Shown here: in pieces, positions 34,811 through 42,548 of the stretch
Numbering within the stretch: position 1 is the stretch's first letter
Layout: each line of letters begins with the position of its first letter
Position numbers and translations under genes: made by a program
Notes under the pieces: generated by a model
Seen by the model: only the letters and a program-made list of their open reading frames with translations
The model's database searches: none
Told to the model about the DNA's origin: nothing
From: CAVSWT01 sp963775245
GTDB taxonomy: Bacteria > Bacteroidota > Ignavibacteria > Ignavibacteriales > Ignavibacteriaceae
Length of the DNA stretch: 64,000 bases
Direction of reading: 5' to 3'
Assembly: GCA_963775245.1 (NCBI GenBank)
Contig: CAVZID010000040.1
Coordinates: forward strand, 434,001-498,000

Positions 34811-36043
34811 CTATTCCCATTTAATTGCTTCTAAGACATTAACTCGAGCTGCTTTAAGAGCTGGATAAAGCGAAGCAAGAAATGAAAGCAGCAGTGAAAC
34901 ACCTGTTATAAAAAAGAAATCAGAAATTCTTAATTGAAGGGGCAAAGCATCAATTTTATATTGAGTCGGATCAAGTGGATATATATTAAATTTCAAATGA
35001 ATAAAACAAATACCATAGCCTAAAATTAAACCAGCTAATGTTCCGATAATACCTATTAATAAGCCTTCGAACATGAATATTTTTAAAATTGAATTTTCCT
35101 GTGTCCCCATTGATCGAAGAATTCCAATGTCTCTTCTTTTTTCAATCACCGACATTGAAAGTGATCCCAAAATATTAAATGTAGCTACTGCGATAATTAA
35201 TGATAGTAAGATAAAAGCCGACCATCGTTCAATCTGCATTACACTATATAATTCTTTTCTGAAATCATACCAGGTGCTGACACTAAAATCATTTGTATTT
35301 AATTTTTTTAACAATTGGTTTTTAACTTCAAAAGCTTCGTTAATATCATTTAATCTTATGTCGTATCCTTGATATTTATTTTTATATCCCAGCAAAGATT
35401 GTATGTAATTTAGTGAAGCAAAAATATAAGAGTTATCATATTCATTATTATTGGAATTAAATACTCCGCTTACAATAAATTTCTGCATTGAAGGAAGGCC
35501 AAATTGAGTAATTACTTTTTCAATTCCTACGGGAGAAATTACCGTTAGTGTATCTCCAATTATAACTTCAAGTTTATCTGCTAGTGGAAGCCCCAGTACT
35601 ATTTGCGGCAAGTCTCCTTTTTTAGAAAGATTATAACGGCCGAAAAGCATATTGGATCTAATTTGATAAACACTGTCTCCTGATTCCTGCTCAATCCCTT
35701 TTAAATTTACAATTTGGACTTCTTTATGATTTTGAGCAACAACCTTACCTGAAATGTAAGGGGTTATATCTTTCACATCTTTATTTTGATGAAGTGTTTG
35801 CAGCAATTGTTTTTCATGTATATATCCATCGTCAGAAATGAATTCTACCCTGACATGCGGGTCAAAAGTGACAAGATAGGAAGTAACGAGGCTGCCGAAT
35901 CCATTGAACACTGAGATTACAACTACTAAAGCAGCAACGCCTATAGTAATTCCAATTATTGAAATCAGAGAAATAATAGTTATAAAATTTACTTTATGCT
36001 TTGATACTAAATAACGCTGCGATATAAATCTTTCAAACTTCAT
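34811..36043 (-). CDS. ABC transporter permease, LolC/LolE family
   Basis: The 410-residue inner-membrane protein has the LolC/E/MacB layout: one N-terminal membrane helix (IISLISIIGITIGVAALVVVI), a periplasmic domain of about 210 residues, then three C-terminal helices (FILLSLIIAVATFNILGSLSM, IFMFEGLLIGIIGTLAGLIL, FFFITGVSLLLSFLASLYP). The typical loop MSVIEKRRDIGILRSMGT contacts the ATPase. Its start directly abuts the stop of the first permease, so the two are coupled and probably form a heterodimer. It has a basic C-terminal tail ending LEAIKWE. Confidence 0.9.
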   Translation of the reverse strand: MKFERFISQRYLVSKHKVNFITIISLISIIGITIGVAALVVVISVFNGFGSLVTSYLVTFDPHVRVEFISDDGYIHEKQLLQTLHQNKDVKDITPYISGKVVAQNHKEVQIVNLKGIEQESGDSVYQIRSNMLFGRYNLSKKGDLPQIVLGLPLADKLEVIIGDTLTVISPVGIEKVITQFGLPSMQKFIVSGVFNSNNNEYDNSYIFASLNYIQSLLGYKNKYQGYDIRLNDINEAFEVKNQLLKKLNTNDFSVSTWYDFRKELYSVMQIERWSAFILLSLIIAVATFNILGSLSMSVIEKRRDIGILRSMGTQENSILKIFMFEGLLIGIIGTLAGLILGYGICFIHLKFNIYPLDPTQYKIDALPLQLRISDFFFITGVSLLLSFLASLYPALKAARVNVLEAIKWE

Positions 36044-37264
36044 TTAATTAAACCTCAAAGCTGTGATAGGTTTAATTTTCGAAGCAATGTAACTGGGCAG
36101 AACTGAAACAAAAATTGCTAGTATTAAAGTTAATGTCGAGACTAACAGAAAATTAAATAATGAAAGCTGAATTGGAACAGTCGACATAAAATAAACTGAA
36201 GAGGGAAGTGATATAATATTATATTTTAATTGAATTTCCATCAACAAATAAGCTAAAATATTCCCGGATAAAATTCCCCATAAAGCCAGGAAAAATCCTT
36301 GATATAAAAAGATAAAAACTATCTGTTTACTCCTTGCTCCAAGTGCTTTAAGAGTACCAATAGCATTTGTCTTTTCAAGAACAATCATTAATAAAGTAGC
36401 AATAATATTAAAGACAGCTACAATTATTATTAAACCCAATATAATCGGGATAGGTTTTTTCTGAAGCCCTATCCATGTAAAAATATTTCTATGTGTTTGA
36501 TATATTGATTTAATCACAAAAGGATATTTGTATTCCTTATTCAAAGAAGCCGTGACACTATCAATTTTTGAAATATCTTTTAATTTAATATCGTAACCGT
36601 TAATGTTATCTCCGACACTAAATAATTCCTGTGCAGCTTTCAAATCAACGTAAGCAAATAGATCATCATATTGCGACATGCCGCTTTCGAAGATGCCGGC
36701 TATTTTAAACTTTTCAATATTAGGCATATTATCATAAGATGGCAGCTTATCATTCTTCAAAGCAAACACTGTTAAATTATCTCCAACTTTCACAAATAAT
36801 TTATTTGCTAATTTCTTACCGATAATAATTGTAGGAAAATTTCCATCAATTAAATTATACTTGCCTTCAACTATTTTATCTTTTAAATGATTGATATAAT
36901 CATCCGGAATAACACCTTTGATATTTAATCCTTCTTGATGTTTTTTACTGCTAACAATAGCAAGGTTTGATTCATAAGGGTTTATTTCTTTAACAACATC
37001 AGATAATTCAGATTTTAATTTGGGATAGATATTATGATAATTAGGCAATGTAGATTCATATGAAGTGATTTGAATATGCGAATCAAATTCAATTACTTTA
37101 TTTGTAATTGTTCTTTCAAATCCATTAAGAATGCTGAGAGCAATTATTAAAGTAGCGACACCAAGTGCAATCCCAATAATTGAAACCGCTGAAATAAAAG
37201 AAACAAATTTGGATTTCTTCTTTGAGAAAGTAAATTTACGTGATACAAATAAAGGGAAAGACAT
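36044..37264 (-). CDS. ABC transporter permease, LolC/LolE family (first gene)
   Basis: The 406-residue protein has the same architecture as the next gene: an N-terminal helix with SIIGIALGVATLIIALSILNGFE, a periplasmic region, and three C-terminal helices with the coupling loop VLEKTNAIGTLKALGARSKQI. It is clearly paralogous to the following permease but only moderately similar, as expected for a LolC/LolE pair. It begins the operon permease-permease-ATPase, divergent from the tRNA cluster. Confidence 0.9.
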   Translation of the reverse strand: MSFPLFVSRKFTFSKKKSKFVSFISAVSIIGIALGVATLIIALSILNGFERTITNKVIEFDSHIQITSYESTLPNYHNIYPKLKSELSDVVKEINPYESNLAIVSSKKHQEGLNIKGVIPDDYINHLKDKIVEGKYNLIDGNFPTIIIGKKLANKLFVKVGDNLTVFALKNDKLPSYDNMPNIEKFKIAGIFESGMSQYDDLFAYVDLKAAQELFSVGDNINGYDIKLKDISKIDSVTASLNKEYKYPFVIKSIYQTHRNIFTWIGLQKKPIPIILGLIIIVAVFNIIATLLMIVLEKTNAIGTLKALGARSKQIVFIFLYQGFFLALWGILSGNILAYLLMEIQLKYNIISLPSSVYFMSTVPIQLSLFNFLLVSTLTLILAIFVSVLPSYIASKIKPITALRFN

Positions 37265-37373
37265 TACACTAATTTTTTTAAGGCTAAATTTAGTTAAGTA
37301 ATGATTTATATGAAAATTGAATGTACCTTTGATTGAGTTCTAAAATTTTTGAAAAAACTAACCTCTGTTTTAA

Positions 37374-37404
37374 TTGATTATTAAAACCGTATAATATATA
37401 TTTG
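37374..37404 (+). promoter_or_regulatory. Bacteroidota-type promoter of the tRNA cluster
   Basis: TTG at 37374-37376 is followed after 20 bases by TATATTTG (37397-37404), matching TTTG / TAnnTTTG spacing. The box is identical to that before tRNA-Arg(ACG). The first tRNA starts 76 bases downstream. Confidence 0.5.
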
Positions 37405-37424
37405 AAATCTGTTTTTTAAATCAC

Positions 37425-37444
37425 ATCGGGTCGAAACTCCCGAT
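37425..37444. repeat. Hairpin in the leader of the tRNA cluster
   Basis: ATCGGG (37425-37430) pairs with CCCGAT (37439-37444). It lies between the promoter and tRNA-Pro. The CCCGA/TCGGG stem words recur in the anticodon-arm palindrome of the pseudo-tRNAs downstream. Confidence 0.5.
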
Positions 37445-37479
37445 AGTTAATTGGATATAGTTCTTTATTAAAAAAAATT

Positions 37480-37555
37480 CGGGGCGTAGCGTAGCCCGGT
37501 TCATCGCGCCTGCTTTGGGAGCAGGAGGTCGCAGGTTCGAATCCTGCCGCCCCGA
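37480..37555 (+). tRNA. tRNA-Pro (anticodon TGG)
   Basis: Acceptor CGGGGCG/CGCCCCG with discriminator A, anticodon stem CCTGC/GCAGG, loop TTTGGGA giving TGG, and T-arm GCAGGTTCGAATCCTGC are all paired. The C at position 1 is typical of tRNA-Pro. CCA is not encoded. It is the first gene of the cluster and the parent of two decayed copies directly downstream. Confidence 0.97.
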
Positions 37556-37600
37556 CGAAAATAAAAATGTTTTTTTGATTTGTTGAAAGAAGTTAAGTTG

Positions 37601-37691
37601 GATTGTAACTCGGTTCATTGCGTACTGACTTTGTCGGGAAGGTCGCAGGTTCTGCCATAGGCATCACTTTGTGAGAATCCTGCCGCCCCGA
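37601..37691 (+). pseudogene. tRNA-Pro pseudogene 1, T-loop interrupted by palindromes
   Basis: The D-arm side (CTCGGTTCATTGCG), T-arm and 3' acceptor with the following CGAAAATAAAAATG match tRNA-Pro. The 5' acceptor strand is missing. The anticodon arm is replaced by 17 bases ending TTTGTCGGGA (37623-37639). A 22-base insert (37653-37674) lies exactly between TTC and GAA of the T-loop and consists of TGCC-ATA-GGCA and TCAC-TTT-GTGA. Confidence 0.85.
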
Positions 37692-37736
37692 CGAAAATAA
37701 AAATGTTTTTTGATTTGTTGTGAGAAGTCAAGTTGG

Positions 37737-37825
37737 ATGTAGCCCGGTTCATCGCGTCCCGACTTTGTCGGGAAGGTCGCAGATTCCGCCATAGGCATCA
37801 CTTCGTGAGAATTCTGCCGTCCCGA
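37737..37825 (+). pseudogene. tRNA-Pro pseudogene 2, same invasion, paired changes
   Basis: A second copy of the invaded pseudogene lies about 134 bases on. Its anticodon-arm segment (37757-37773) is a perfect palindrome TCCCGAC-TTT-GTCGGGA. The 22-base T-loop insert (37787-37808) is again at the TTC|GAA junction, with triloop TTC in TCAC-TTC-GTGA. The T-arm and acceptor carry further changes (GAATTCTGCCGTCCCG). Confidence 0.85.
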
Positions 37826-37832
37826 CATTATA

Positions 37833-37904
37833 AAAATTCAAATATTAAAAGTCAAAATTTAAAAGTGAAATTTAATGTTTGAAATATTTTTAAATTTGAA
37901 TTTT
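37833..37904. repeat. AT-rich inverted repeat in the spacer before tRNA-Arg
   Basis: AAAATTCAAA (37833-37842) pairs with TTTGAATTTT (37895-37904), with further weak pairing inside. It is one of three such inverted repeats in the spacers of this tRNA cluster. Confidence 0.5.
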
Positions 37905-37933
37905 GTTCTTTGTGATTTTGAGAATGTACCCGC

Positions 37934-37968
37934 ATCCCATTTGGGTAGAATCGACCCGTTAATGGGAT
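37934..37968. repeat. Nested hairpin upstream of tRNA-Arg(TCT)
   Basis: ATCCCATT (37934-37941) pairs with AATGGGAT (37961-37968), enclosing a second stem GGGT/ACCC (37943-37946 and 37954-37957). It lies 24 bases before the tRNA. No T-run follows, so it is not a simple terminator. Confidence 0.65.
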
Positions 37969-37991
37969 TGTTTATTTGATAAAAAATAGAT

Positions 37992-38065
37992 GCGCCCGTA
38001 GCTCAATCGGATAGAGCAACAGCCTTCTAAGCTGTAGGTTAGTGGTTCGATTCCACTCGGGCGTA
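37992..38065 (+). tRNA. tRNA-Arg (anticodon TCT)
   Basis: Acceptor GCGCCCG/CGGGCGT has a G-T first pair and discriminator A. The anticodon stem is ACAGC/GCTGT with loop CTTCTAA giving TCT, which reads AGA/AGG. The T-loop is GGTTCGATTCC. CCA is not encoded. Confidence 0.97.
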
Positions 38066-38070
38066 CTGAA

Positions 38071-38115
38071 TAAAAATCAAAATTTAAAACTAAAAATTTT
38101 GAATTTTGATTTTTA
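38071..38115. repeat. 14-bp perfect AT-rich hairpin between tRNA-Arg and tRNA-His
   Basis: TAAAAATCAAAATT (38071-38084) pairs perfectly with AATTTTGATTTTTA (38102-38115). It fills nearly the whole spacer between the two tRNAs. Confidence 0.7.
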
Positions 38116-38124
38116 ACTTAACAT

Positions 38125-38199
38125 GGTGAGCGTAGCTCAGTTGGTTAGAGCACCAGGTTGTGGCCCTGGGGGTCGTGGGTTCAAATCCCATCGCTCACC
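38125..38199 (+). tRNA. tRNA-His (anticodon GTG)
   Basis: Acceptor GTGAGCG/CGCTCAC carries the extra 5' G (38125) facing C73, the hallmark of tRNA-His. The anticodon stem is CCAGG/CCTGG and the loop TTGTGGC gives GTG. The T-loop is GGTTCAAATCC. CCA is not encoded. Confidence 0.97.
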
Positions 38200-38209
38200 C
38201 GAGGTTAAA

Positions 38210-38321
38210 TTCCAAAGGACAAATAATAAATTGCAAATAATGTTCAATCAAAAAATTTCAAAAATTTAATTACAAAGGTAGATTAAGTTTTTTAAATTTG
38301 TAATTTATTTGTTTTTTGGAA
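38210..38321. repeat. Long AT-rich inverted repeat between tRNA-His and tRNA-Glu
   Basis: TTCCAAA (38210-38216) pairs with TTTGGAA (38315-38321), and ACAAATAATAAATT pairs, with a three-base bulge, with AATTTATTTGT (38302-38312). It covers most of the spacer. Confidence 0.55.
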
Positions 38322-38347
38322 ATTGAATTTTGTTATTTAATAATTCT

Positions 38348-38422
38348 GGCCCCATCGTCTAATGGTTAGGACCTCGCCCTTTCACGGCGGTAATAGGGGT
38401 TCGAATCCCCTTGGGGTCACCA
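38348..38422 (+). tRNA. tRNA-Glu (anticodon TTC), CCA encoded
   Basis: Acceptor GGCCCCA/TGGGGTC with discriminator A is followed by CCA in the DNA. The anticodon stem lies in TCGCC/GGCGG and the loop CTTTCAC gives TTC. The T-loop is GGTTCGAATCC. It is the last of the cluster and the only one seen here with an encoded CCA. Confidence 0.96.
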
Positions 38423-38427
38423 GTAAT

Positions 38428-38458
38428 AAAGGCTGTCTGAATAGGCAGCCTTTTTTAT
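38428..38458 (+). terminator. Terminator of the tRNA cluster
   Basis: AAGGCTG (38429-38435) pairs with CAGCCTT (38446-38452), followed by TTTTT. It directly follows tRNA-Glu and should end the polycistronic tRNA transcript. Confidence 0.85.
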
Positions 38459-38567
38459 TTTAAGTTATCTTTGCTAAGTAAAAATAATGTTGATAATATT
38501 AAGTACACATATTATATTAGCACTTATAATAATGATACTGATAATCAAATAAATATAGGAGCTAAAT

Positions 38568-38987
38568 ATGTGGAAGAAAACGCATTCGGTTGTTGCAAAA
38601 AACGTTACAAAAGAGCAGATGTGGAAGCTATTTTCAGATGTAAATAATTGGCATTTATGGGATGACGGAATTGAGTATGCTAAAATGGAAGGCAAATTTG
38701 AAGAAGGGAATCAATTTACTTTGCGCCCTAAAGGCGGGCCTAATGCAAAAATTAAGTTGATTGAAACTATCGAGAATAAAAAATATGTTGATGTTACTAA
38801 GTTTCCATTAGCGTCAATGGTTGACGAACATATACTTGAAGAGACAAATGAAGGATTAAAATTCACAAACACAATATCTGTCACCGGGATATTAAGCCTT
38901 TTATGGATAAAATTAGTTGCACAAAAAATTGCCAATGATATGCCCCGGGATATGCAAAAGCAAGTTCAAGCTGCAGGTAAGTTATGA
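38568..38987 (+). CDS. SRPBCC-fold (polyketide cyclase/START-like) protein
   Basis: The 139-residue soluble protein has the family start TKEQMWKLFSDVNNWHLWDDGIEYAKMEG, then FTLRPKGGPNAKIKL. These match the first helix and following strands of the SRPBCC ligand-binding fold. The specific ligand is unknown. The ATG is preceded by AGGAGC at good spacing. The last codons overlap the MarR gene start (ATGA), so the two are translationally coupled; the regulator may respond to the compound this protein binds or processes (inference). Confidence 0.85.
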   Translation: MWKKTHSVVAKNVTKEQMWKLFSDVNNWHLWDDGIEYAKMEGKFEEGNQFTLRPKGGPNAKIKLIETIENKKYVDVTKFPLASMVDEHILEETNEGLKFTNTISVTGILSLLWIKLVAQKIANDMPRDMQKQVQAAGKL

Positions 38988-39451
38988 AAAAAAATGAAAA
39001 TACCTTCTCTTTTAAAAATGCCAGCAATAGCACAGGTTTTTTATTGTGGCAAGTAACCAATTTATGGCAGAGAGAAATAAAAAAAGCCCTTGTGAAATTT
39101 AAATTAACTCATGCGCAATATGTTTTGCTGGCAAGCATTCATTGGCTTACTTTACATGATGAAGATGTAACACAGATATTACTATCGGAGCATACTAAGG
39201 TTGATCCCATGACCACATCCACTGTTTTACGCTCTCTTCAAACAAAAGGGCTTTTAGAAAGGTGGGAGCATGAAAAAGACACCAGGGCAAAAACGGTTAA
39301 GTTAACAAGGTTAGGAATAGAAGTAGTTAAGCAGGCAGTAATCGCGGTAGAAAAATTTGATGTGGAATTTTTTAAGCCTCTTGGTAAAGAACTTTCTTCT
39401 TTTAACGATGAATTACTTTCAATAATTAATCAGAAGTCATTAGATAATTGA
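38984..39451 (+). CDS. MarR-family transcriptional regulator
   Basis: The 155-residue protein has a winged helix-turn-helix core: LTHAQYVLLASIHWL (helices 1-2), VTQILLSEHTKVDPMTTSTVLRSLQTKGLLERW (recognition helix), and the wing EHEKDTRAKTVKLTRLG with the conserved D-x-R. MarR proteins usually repress their own operon and respond to small phenolic or oxidising ligands. It overlaps the SRPBCC gene by 4 bases. No operator palindrome could be fixed in the AT-rich upstream region. Confidence 0.92.
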   Translation: MKKNENTFSFKNASNSTGFLLWQVTNLWQREIKKALVKFKLTHAQYVLLASIHWLTLHDEDVTQILLSEHTKVDPMTTSTVLRSLQTKGLLERWEHEKDTRAKTVKLTRLGIEVVKQAVIAVEKFDVEFFKPLGKELSSFNDELLSIINQKSLDN

Positions 39452-39581
39452 TTATAGAGTTGAAATTCGAATCTCCTAAGGGCACTAAAAATATATTAAA
39501 AAAAGAGATGCTACAATTTAAATAATATGAAAAATTATATATTAAAACATTGAGATTTAAAAGAAGCAATAAGATTATTTT

Positions 39582-41417
39582 TTACATCACAGAAACTTTT
39601 GCTGCAAAATTAGAACCATCAGAAATTAAATTTTTATTAACCATATCTTCTATTAAATTAGAAAGTTTTTCTTCAAGTGTGGTTATTTCGTAATCTGCTT
39701 TCTTTTTAATATCAAATATTTTTCCCATAGCGTCTGAGAATAATTGTCTGTAATATTCAATACCTTCTGAAATGTTAGTTACGAAGTTGCTGAGATATTT
39801 CATTTGATTTGTGGACACAGGCAGATCGATAGATGCAATTTTTTCTTCGAGATAATTAAGGTAAAGCTTAAGCTCTTTCATAAACATATTCGGGCGGTCA
39901 GTCCTGGTTATTAGGTTAATCCTGCCATAGATATGGTTTACCATTTCGCTTAGTGAGACGATTGATGAAAAGTAAGCCATGTTTGGTCCCGGACAAACAG
40001 CTGTCCCAATTCCATCAACTTTTGAAACTGCATCATTTATTTCTAAAGCAGGAAGAGCAAGTCCCACGCATAAACAAGTCTTGTCAATAATTTTATTATA
40101 CGCTTTTTCTTTTTCAGCTCCACTTACTTCAGAAGCATTTAGCTGTTCAATTTTTTGGGATTGATACTTTACCGAAGCAGTACAAATTGGTTTGGTGCTA
40201 AACTCTGTATTTGAAATTAAAAACTTTTTCGGACATGAGCTACCCGGTTTTCCTCTTTCGGCATTCCCCGCTTTTTCAACATCTTTTGTGTTTCCACGCA
40301 AACTGTTAAAAGGTACACCCAATGGAGATGTATTGCTTAAATACAGATCATCTTCTTTGGCATCACTAAGAAGCTTTAATGTTCTTTCATCAACATTTGT
40401 TACTTCAGGAACAAGAAGGAAAGGGGTACCCCAACCGACAGAATCCAATTGGTAGTAATCTAATAAGAAATTATTTTCTTCAAATGTACCGACTCCGCCT
40501 TGAGCAGTTATTTTCAATTCTGGGGGTTCTGCCTTAAATAAAATATTCTTTTTATTTAAGGCGCCGGTATAGATTTCATAAATTGTGTCAATTAATAACT
40601 TACGGTTTGATTTAAATTCTTCCAGTATTGGCCCAATTAAATAACCTTCTGTTGCAAATGCGTGTCCGCCGCAATTAAGCCCCGATTCAATTCTATATTC
40701 TGAAACCCAAATACCTTTTTTAGCAAGAAATTTTCCCTGTATTAGTGCTGAACGGAAATCACTTACTTTTAAAATTATTTTTTTCTTTAGCTTACCATTT
40801 TCATCCGGGAAAAAATCCGGGAAACTTTCAAAATAACTGTAGAGCTTCGGATTCATTCCTGCTGATAAAACTACAGAAGAATTAAGAGTACTTTGTGCAA
40901 AGCCTCTTAAAGATGCATGTGCATCGTTAAACTCAATCGGAAGCTGCCCGGATTTATCAAAGTTAGCTTTATCCACTTTGGTCATAATATTTACATCTAT
41001 ACTTCCCGGGCACATAAACTTATCGAGTAAAAATTTTATTTCGTCCTTGCTTAACAATCCTTTTATATAAGATTTCAAATGATGCTTTAGTTCAGAAATA
41101 TCAGGAAGTATTGAATAATATTTTTCAAGTTCAATTTCTTTATTAATCAAGTTTTCTTTTAACGAGTTAAAATTTTCTTTAACAAGTTCGTTGATGAGAT
41201 TTAGGTAAAGTGTAATTCGTTTAGCCCTGTAATCTGTTTCCTTAGTTGAAACAGGATCAAATGTAATATTATTTCTATGGGAATGAATCTTCCTCATTTT
41301 TTCAATCAGGTCATCGTCTACAATTGAAATAACAGAATTGATTCCAAAGTGTGCAACTTTAAGAGGAGTGTCAATTGTAAAAGCGAGTCCCATTACAGGG
41401 ATATGAAATTTGTGCAA
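39582..41417 (-). CDS. Large conserved protein of unknown function, Cys-rich, possible TIM-barrel oxidoreductase
   Basis: The 611-residue cytosolic protein has no signal or membrane segment. The start PVMGLAFTIDTPLKVAHFGI and the segments GLNCGGHAFATEG (about 262-274) and LKITAQGGVGTFEENNFLL (about 311-329) resemble the flavin and phosphate loops of nitronate-monooxygenase-like TIM barrels. Conserved-looking Cys residues fall in MCPGSID, LNCGGH, SSCPKKF, KPICTAS, KTCLCVG and AVCPGPN; the last four blocks could hold an iron-sulfur cluster. These are inferences from motifs. I recall uncharacterised homologues in Bacteroidota but cannot name a family. It is monocistronic, with a 130-base gap to MarR and a palindromic element upstream. 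Confidence 0.7.
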   Translation of the reverse strand: MHKFHIPVMGLAFTIDTPLKVAHFGINSVISIVDDDLIEKMRKIHSHRNNITFDPVSTKETDYRAKRITLYLNLINELVKENFNSLKENLINKEIELEKYYSILPDISELKHHLKSYIKGLLSKDEIKFLLDKFMCPGSIDVNIMTKVDKANFDKSGQLPIEFNDAHASLRGFAQSTLNSSVVLSAGMNPKLYSYFESFPDFFPDENGKLKKKIILKVSDFRSALIQGKFLAKKGIWVSEYRIESGLNCGGHAFATEGYLIGPILEEFKSNRKLLIDTIYEIYTGALNKKNILFKAEPPELKITAQGGVGTFEENNFLLDYYQLDSVGWGTPFLLVPEVTNVDERTLKLLSDAKEDDLYLSNTSPLGVPFNSLRGNTKDVEKAGNAERGKPGSSCPKKFLISNTEFSTKPICTASVKYQSQKIEQLNASEVSGAEKEKAYNKIIDKTCLCVGLALPALEINDAVSKVDGIGTAVCPGPNMAYFSSIVSLSEMVNHIYGRINLITRTDRPNMFMKELKLYLNYLEEKIASIDLPVSTNQMKYLSNFVTNISEGIEYYRQLFSDAMGKIFDIKKKADYEITTLEEKLSNLIEDMVNKNLISDGSNFAAKVSVM

Positions 41418-41556
41418 TTAAATTTTTACCTTTGTTTTTATAAAGAATCAAAATGATAAAAAAGCTATTTGAATAATGAATGATGCTGTCTCACTTTTCG
41501 CCATAGTAAATTATCGAAGCTAAACTAGCTAAGATTTAGTGAAAAATGAAAAGGGG

Positions 41557-41650
41557 GTCATTTCGATTGAAACGAGAAATCTTTTTGAAATACAAAAAAA
41601 CTTTTTATTCGAATACCTACTTGCCCATATACAGGTTTGTACGAAATGAC
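41557..41650. repeat. Short palindrome-bounded element (GTCATTTCG ... CGAAATGAC)
   Basis: GTCATTTCG (41557-41565) and CGAAATGAC (41642-41650) are exact inverted repeats bounding about 94 bases. The left edge continues ATTGAAACGAGAAATC, a form of an intergenic repeat that I recall as common in Bacteroidota genomes. No coding content. Confidence 0.65.
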
Positions 41651-41732
41651 AATACCCAAATCATCAAAGCATTTAATTTTATTTATTATTAGAATTAAAA
41701 ATATGGACTAGTAAGTCAGCCCATATTTTATT

Positions 41733-42050
41733 CTACCATCTTTTTGGACGTCCACTATTTGAACCTCTAGAACCTCTTTGATCTCTGCCGCCGCCTGATC
41801 TACTATCAGTTTTAGGACGAGCTTCGTTTACAACAATGGTTTTTCCTTTTAGCTCTTTTGAGTTAAGTTCGTTAATTGCCTTCTGTGCTTCAGTTTGATT
41901 GGATAATTCAACAAAGCCGAATCCTTTTGATGTGCCAGAGTACATATCCTTAATGACTTTAACACTGACAATATTTCCGTAACCGGAAAACAGATTTTTT
42001 AAATCTTCATCGTTAACTTCCGATGCAAGATTTCCTACATAAATGTTCAT
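41733..42050 (-). CDS. RRM-type RNA-binding protein
   Basis: The 105-residue protein has a single RNA recognition motif with RNP2 IYVGNL (residues 2-7) and RNP1 KGFGFVEL (about 42-49), followed by an Arg/Gly/Ser-rich tail (SGGGRDQRGSRGSNSGRPKRW). This is the common small bacterial RRM protein of cyanobacteria and Bacteroidota, often induced by cold. It probably binds RNA non-specifically as a chaperone. It is monocistronic; the ATG follows AAGGAAAAATG. Confidence 0.93.
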   Translation of the reverse strand: MNIYVGNLASEVNDEDLKNLFSGYGNIVSVKVIKDMYSGTSKGFGFVELSNQTEAQKAINELNSKELKGKTIVVNEARPKTDSRSGGGRDQRGSRGSNSGRPKRW

Positions 42051-42548
42051 ACATTTTTCCTTTAGATTGTTTTTAATTTTCCAGAGTACTTAATTGGATT
42101 ACTCTAATGAAGTAGACGGGAAATGATTATTATTGATTTATAAATTGAAGAAATATTAAAAAGGGGAACGCATTTAAGATTGAACCTGCGTATATAGTCC
42201 GTTAAAAAGGGTTACTCATCAATGGAATAGTTCAGCTTTTAAATTTTTTCTTTTAATTGTTTCTTTTGCCTTAATAAAATATTTTAAGTCAATGATTTAA
42301 TGCTCTAAATTACGAACAAAATATTTATATTCCTACGAAAAAATAGTTGGGAAACCTAAAATGTGTTTTTCAATAATGTCTAGAATTTCTTGATTCATTT
42401 CTTAAGTCTTTCCACCCAATTTGTTTATAACTTCAACATTTATCCTTTGTATCGTCACATTATCTAAAGCTTAATAAATATTTAACATTAATTTAATAAT
42501 AATTTTATTTATCTTACAAGCAGAATAAAAATAATTATTGGGGAATTT
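42051..42548. other. Intergenic 498 bases between divergent genes
   Basis: The interval is AT-rich. Short open stretches on the minus strand near 42350-42480 (for example NVEVINKLGGKT before a stop) look like gene debris but cannot be assigned. Promoters of the RRM gene and the DUF3160 gene must lie here; none stands out. Confidence 0.45.

Noticed and set aside
37602..37825. Two further functional tRNAs after tRNA-Pro
   Set aside because: The 5' acceptor strand is missing, the T-loop is interrupted by 22 bases and the anticodon arm is replaced, so no cloverleaf can form.
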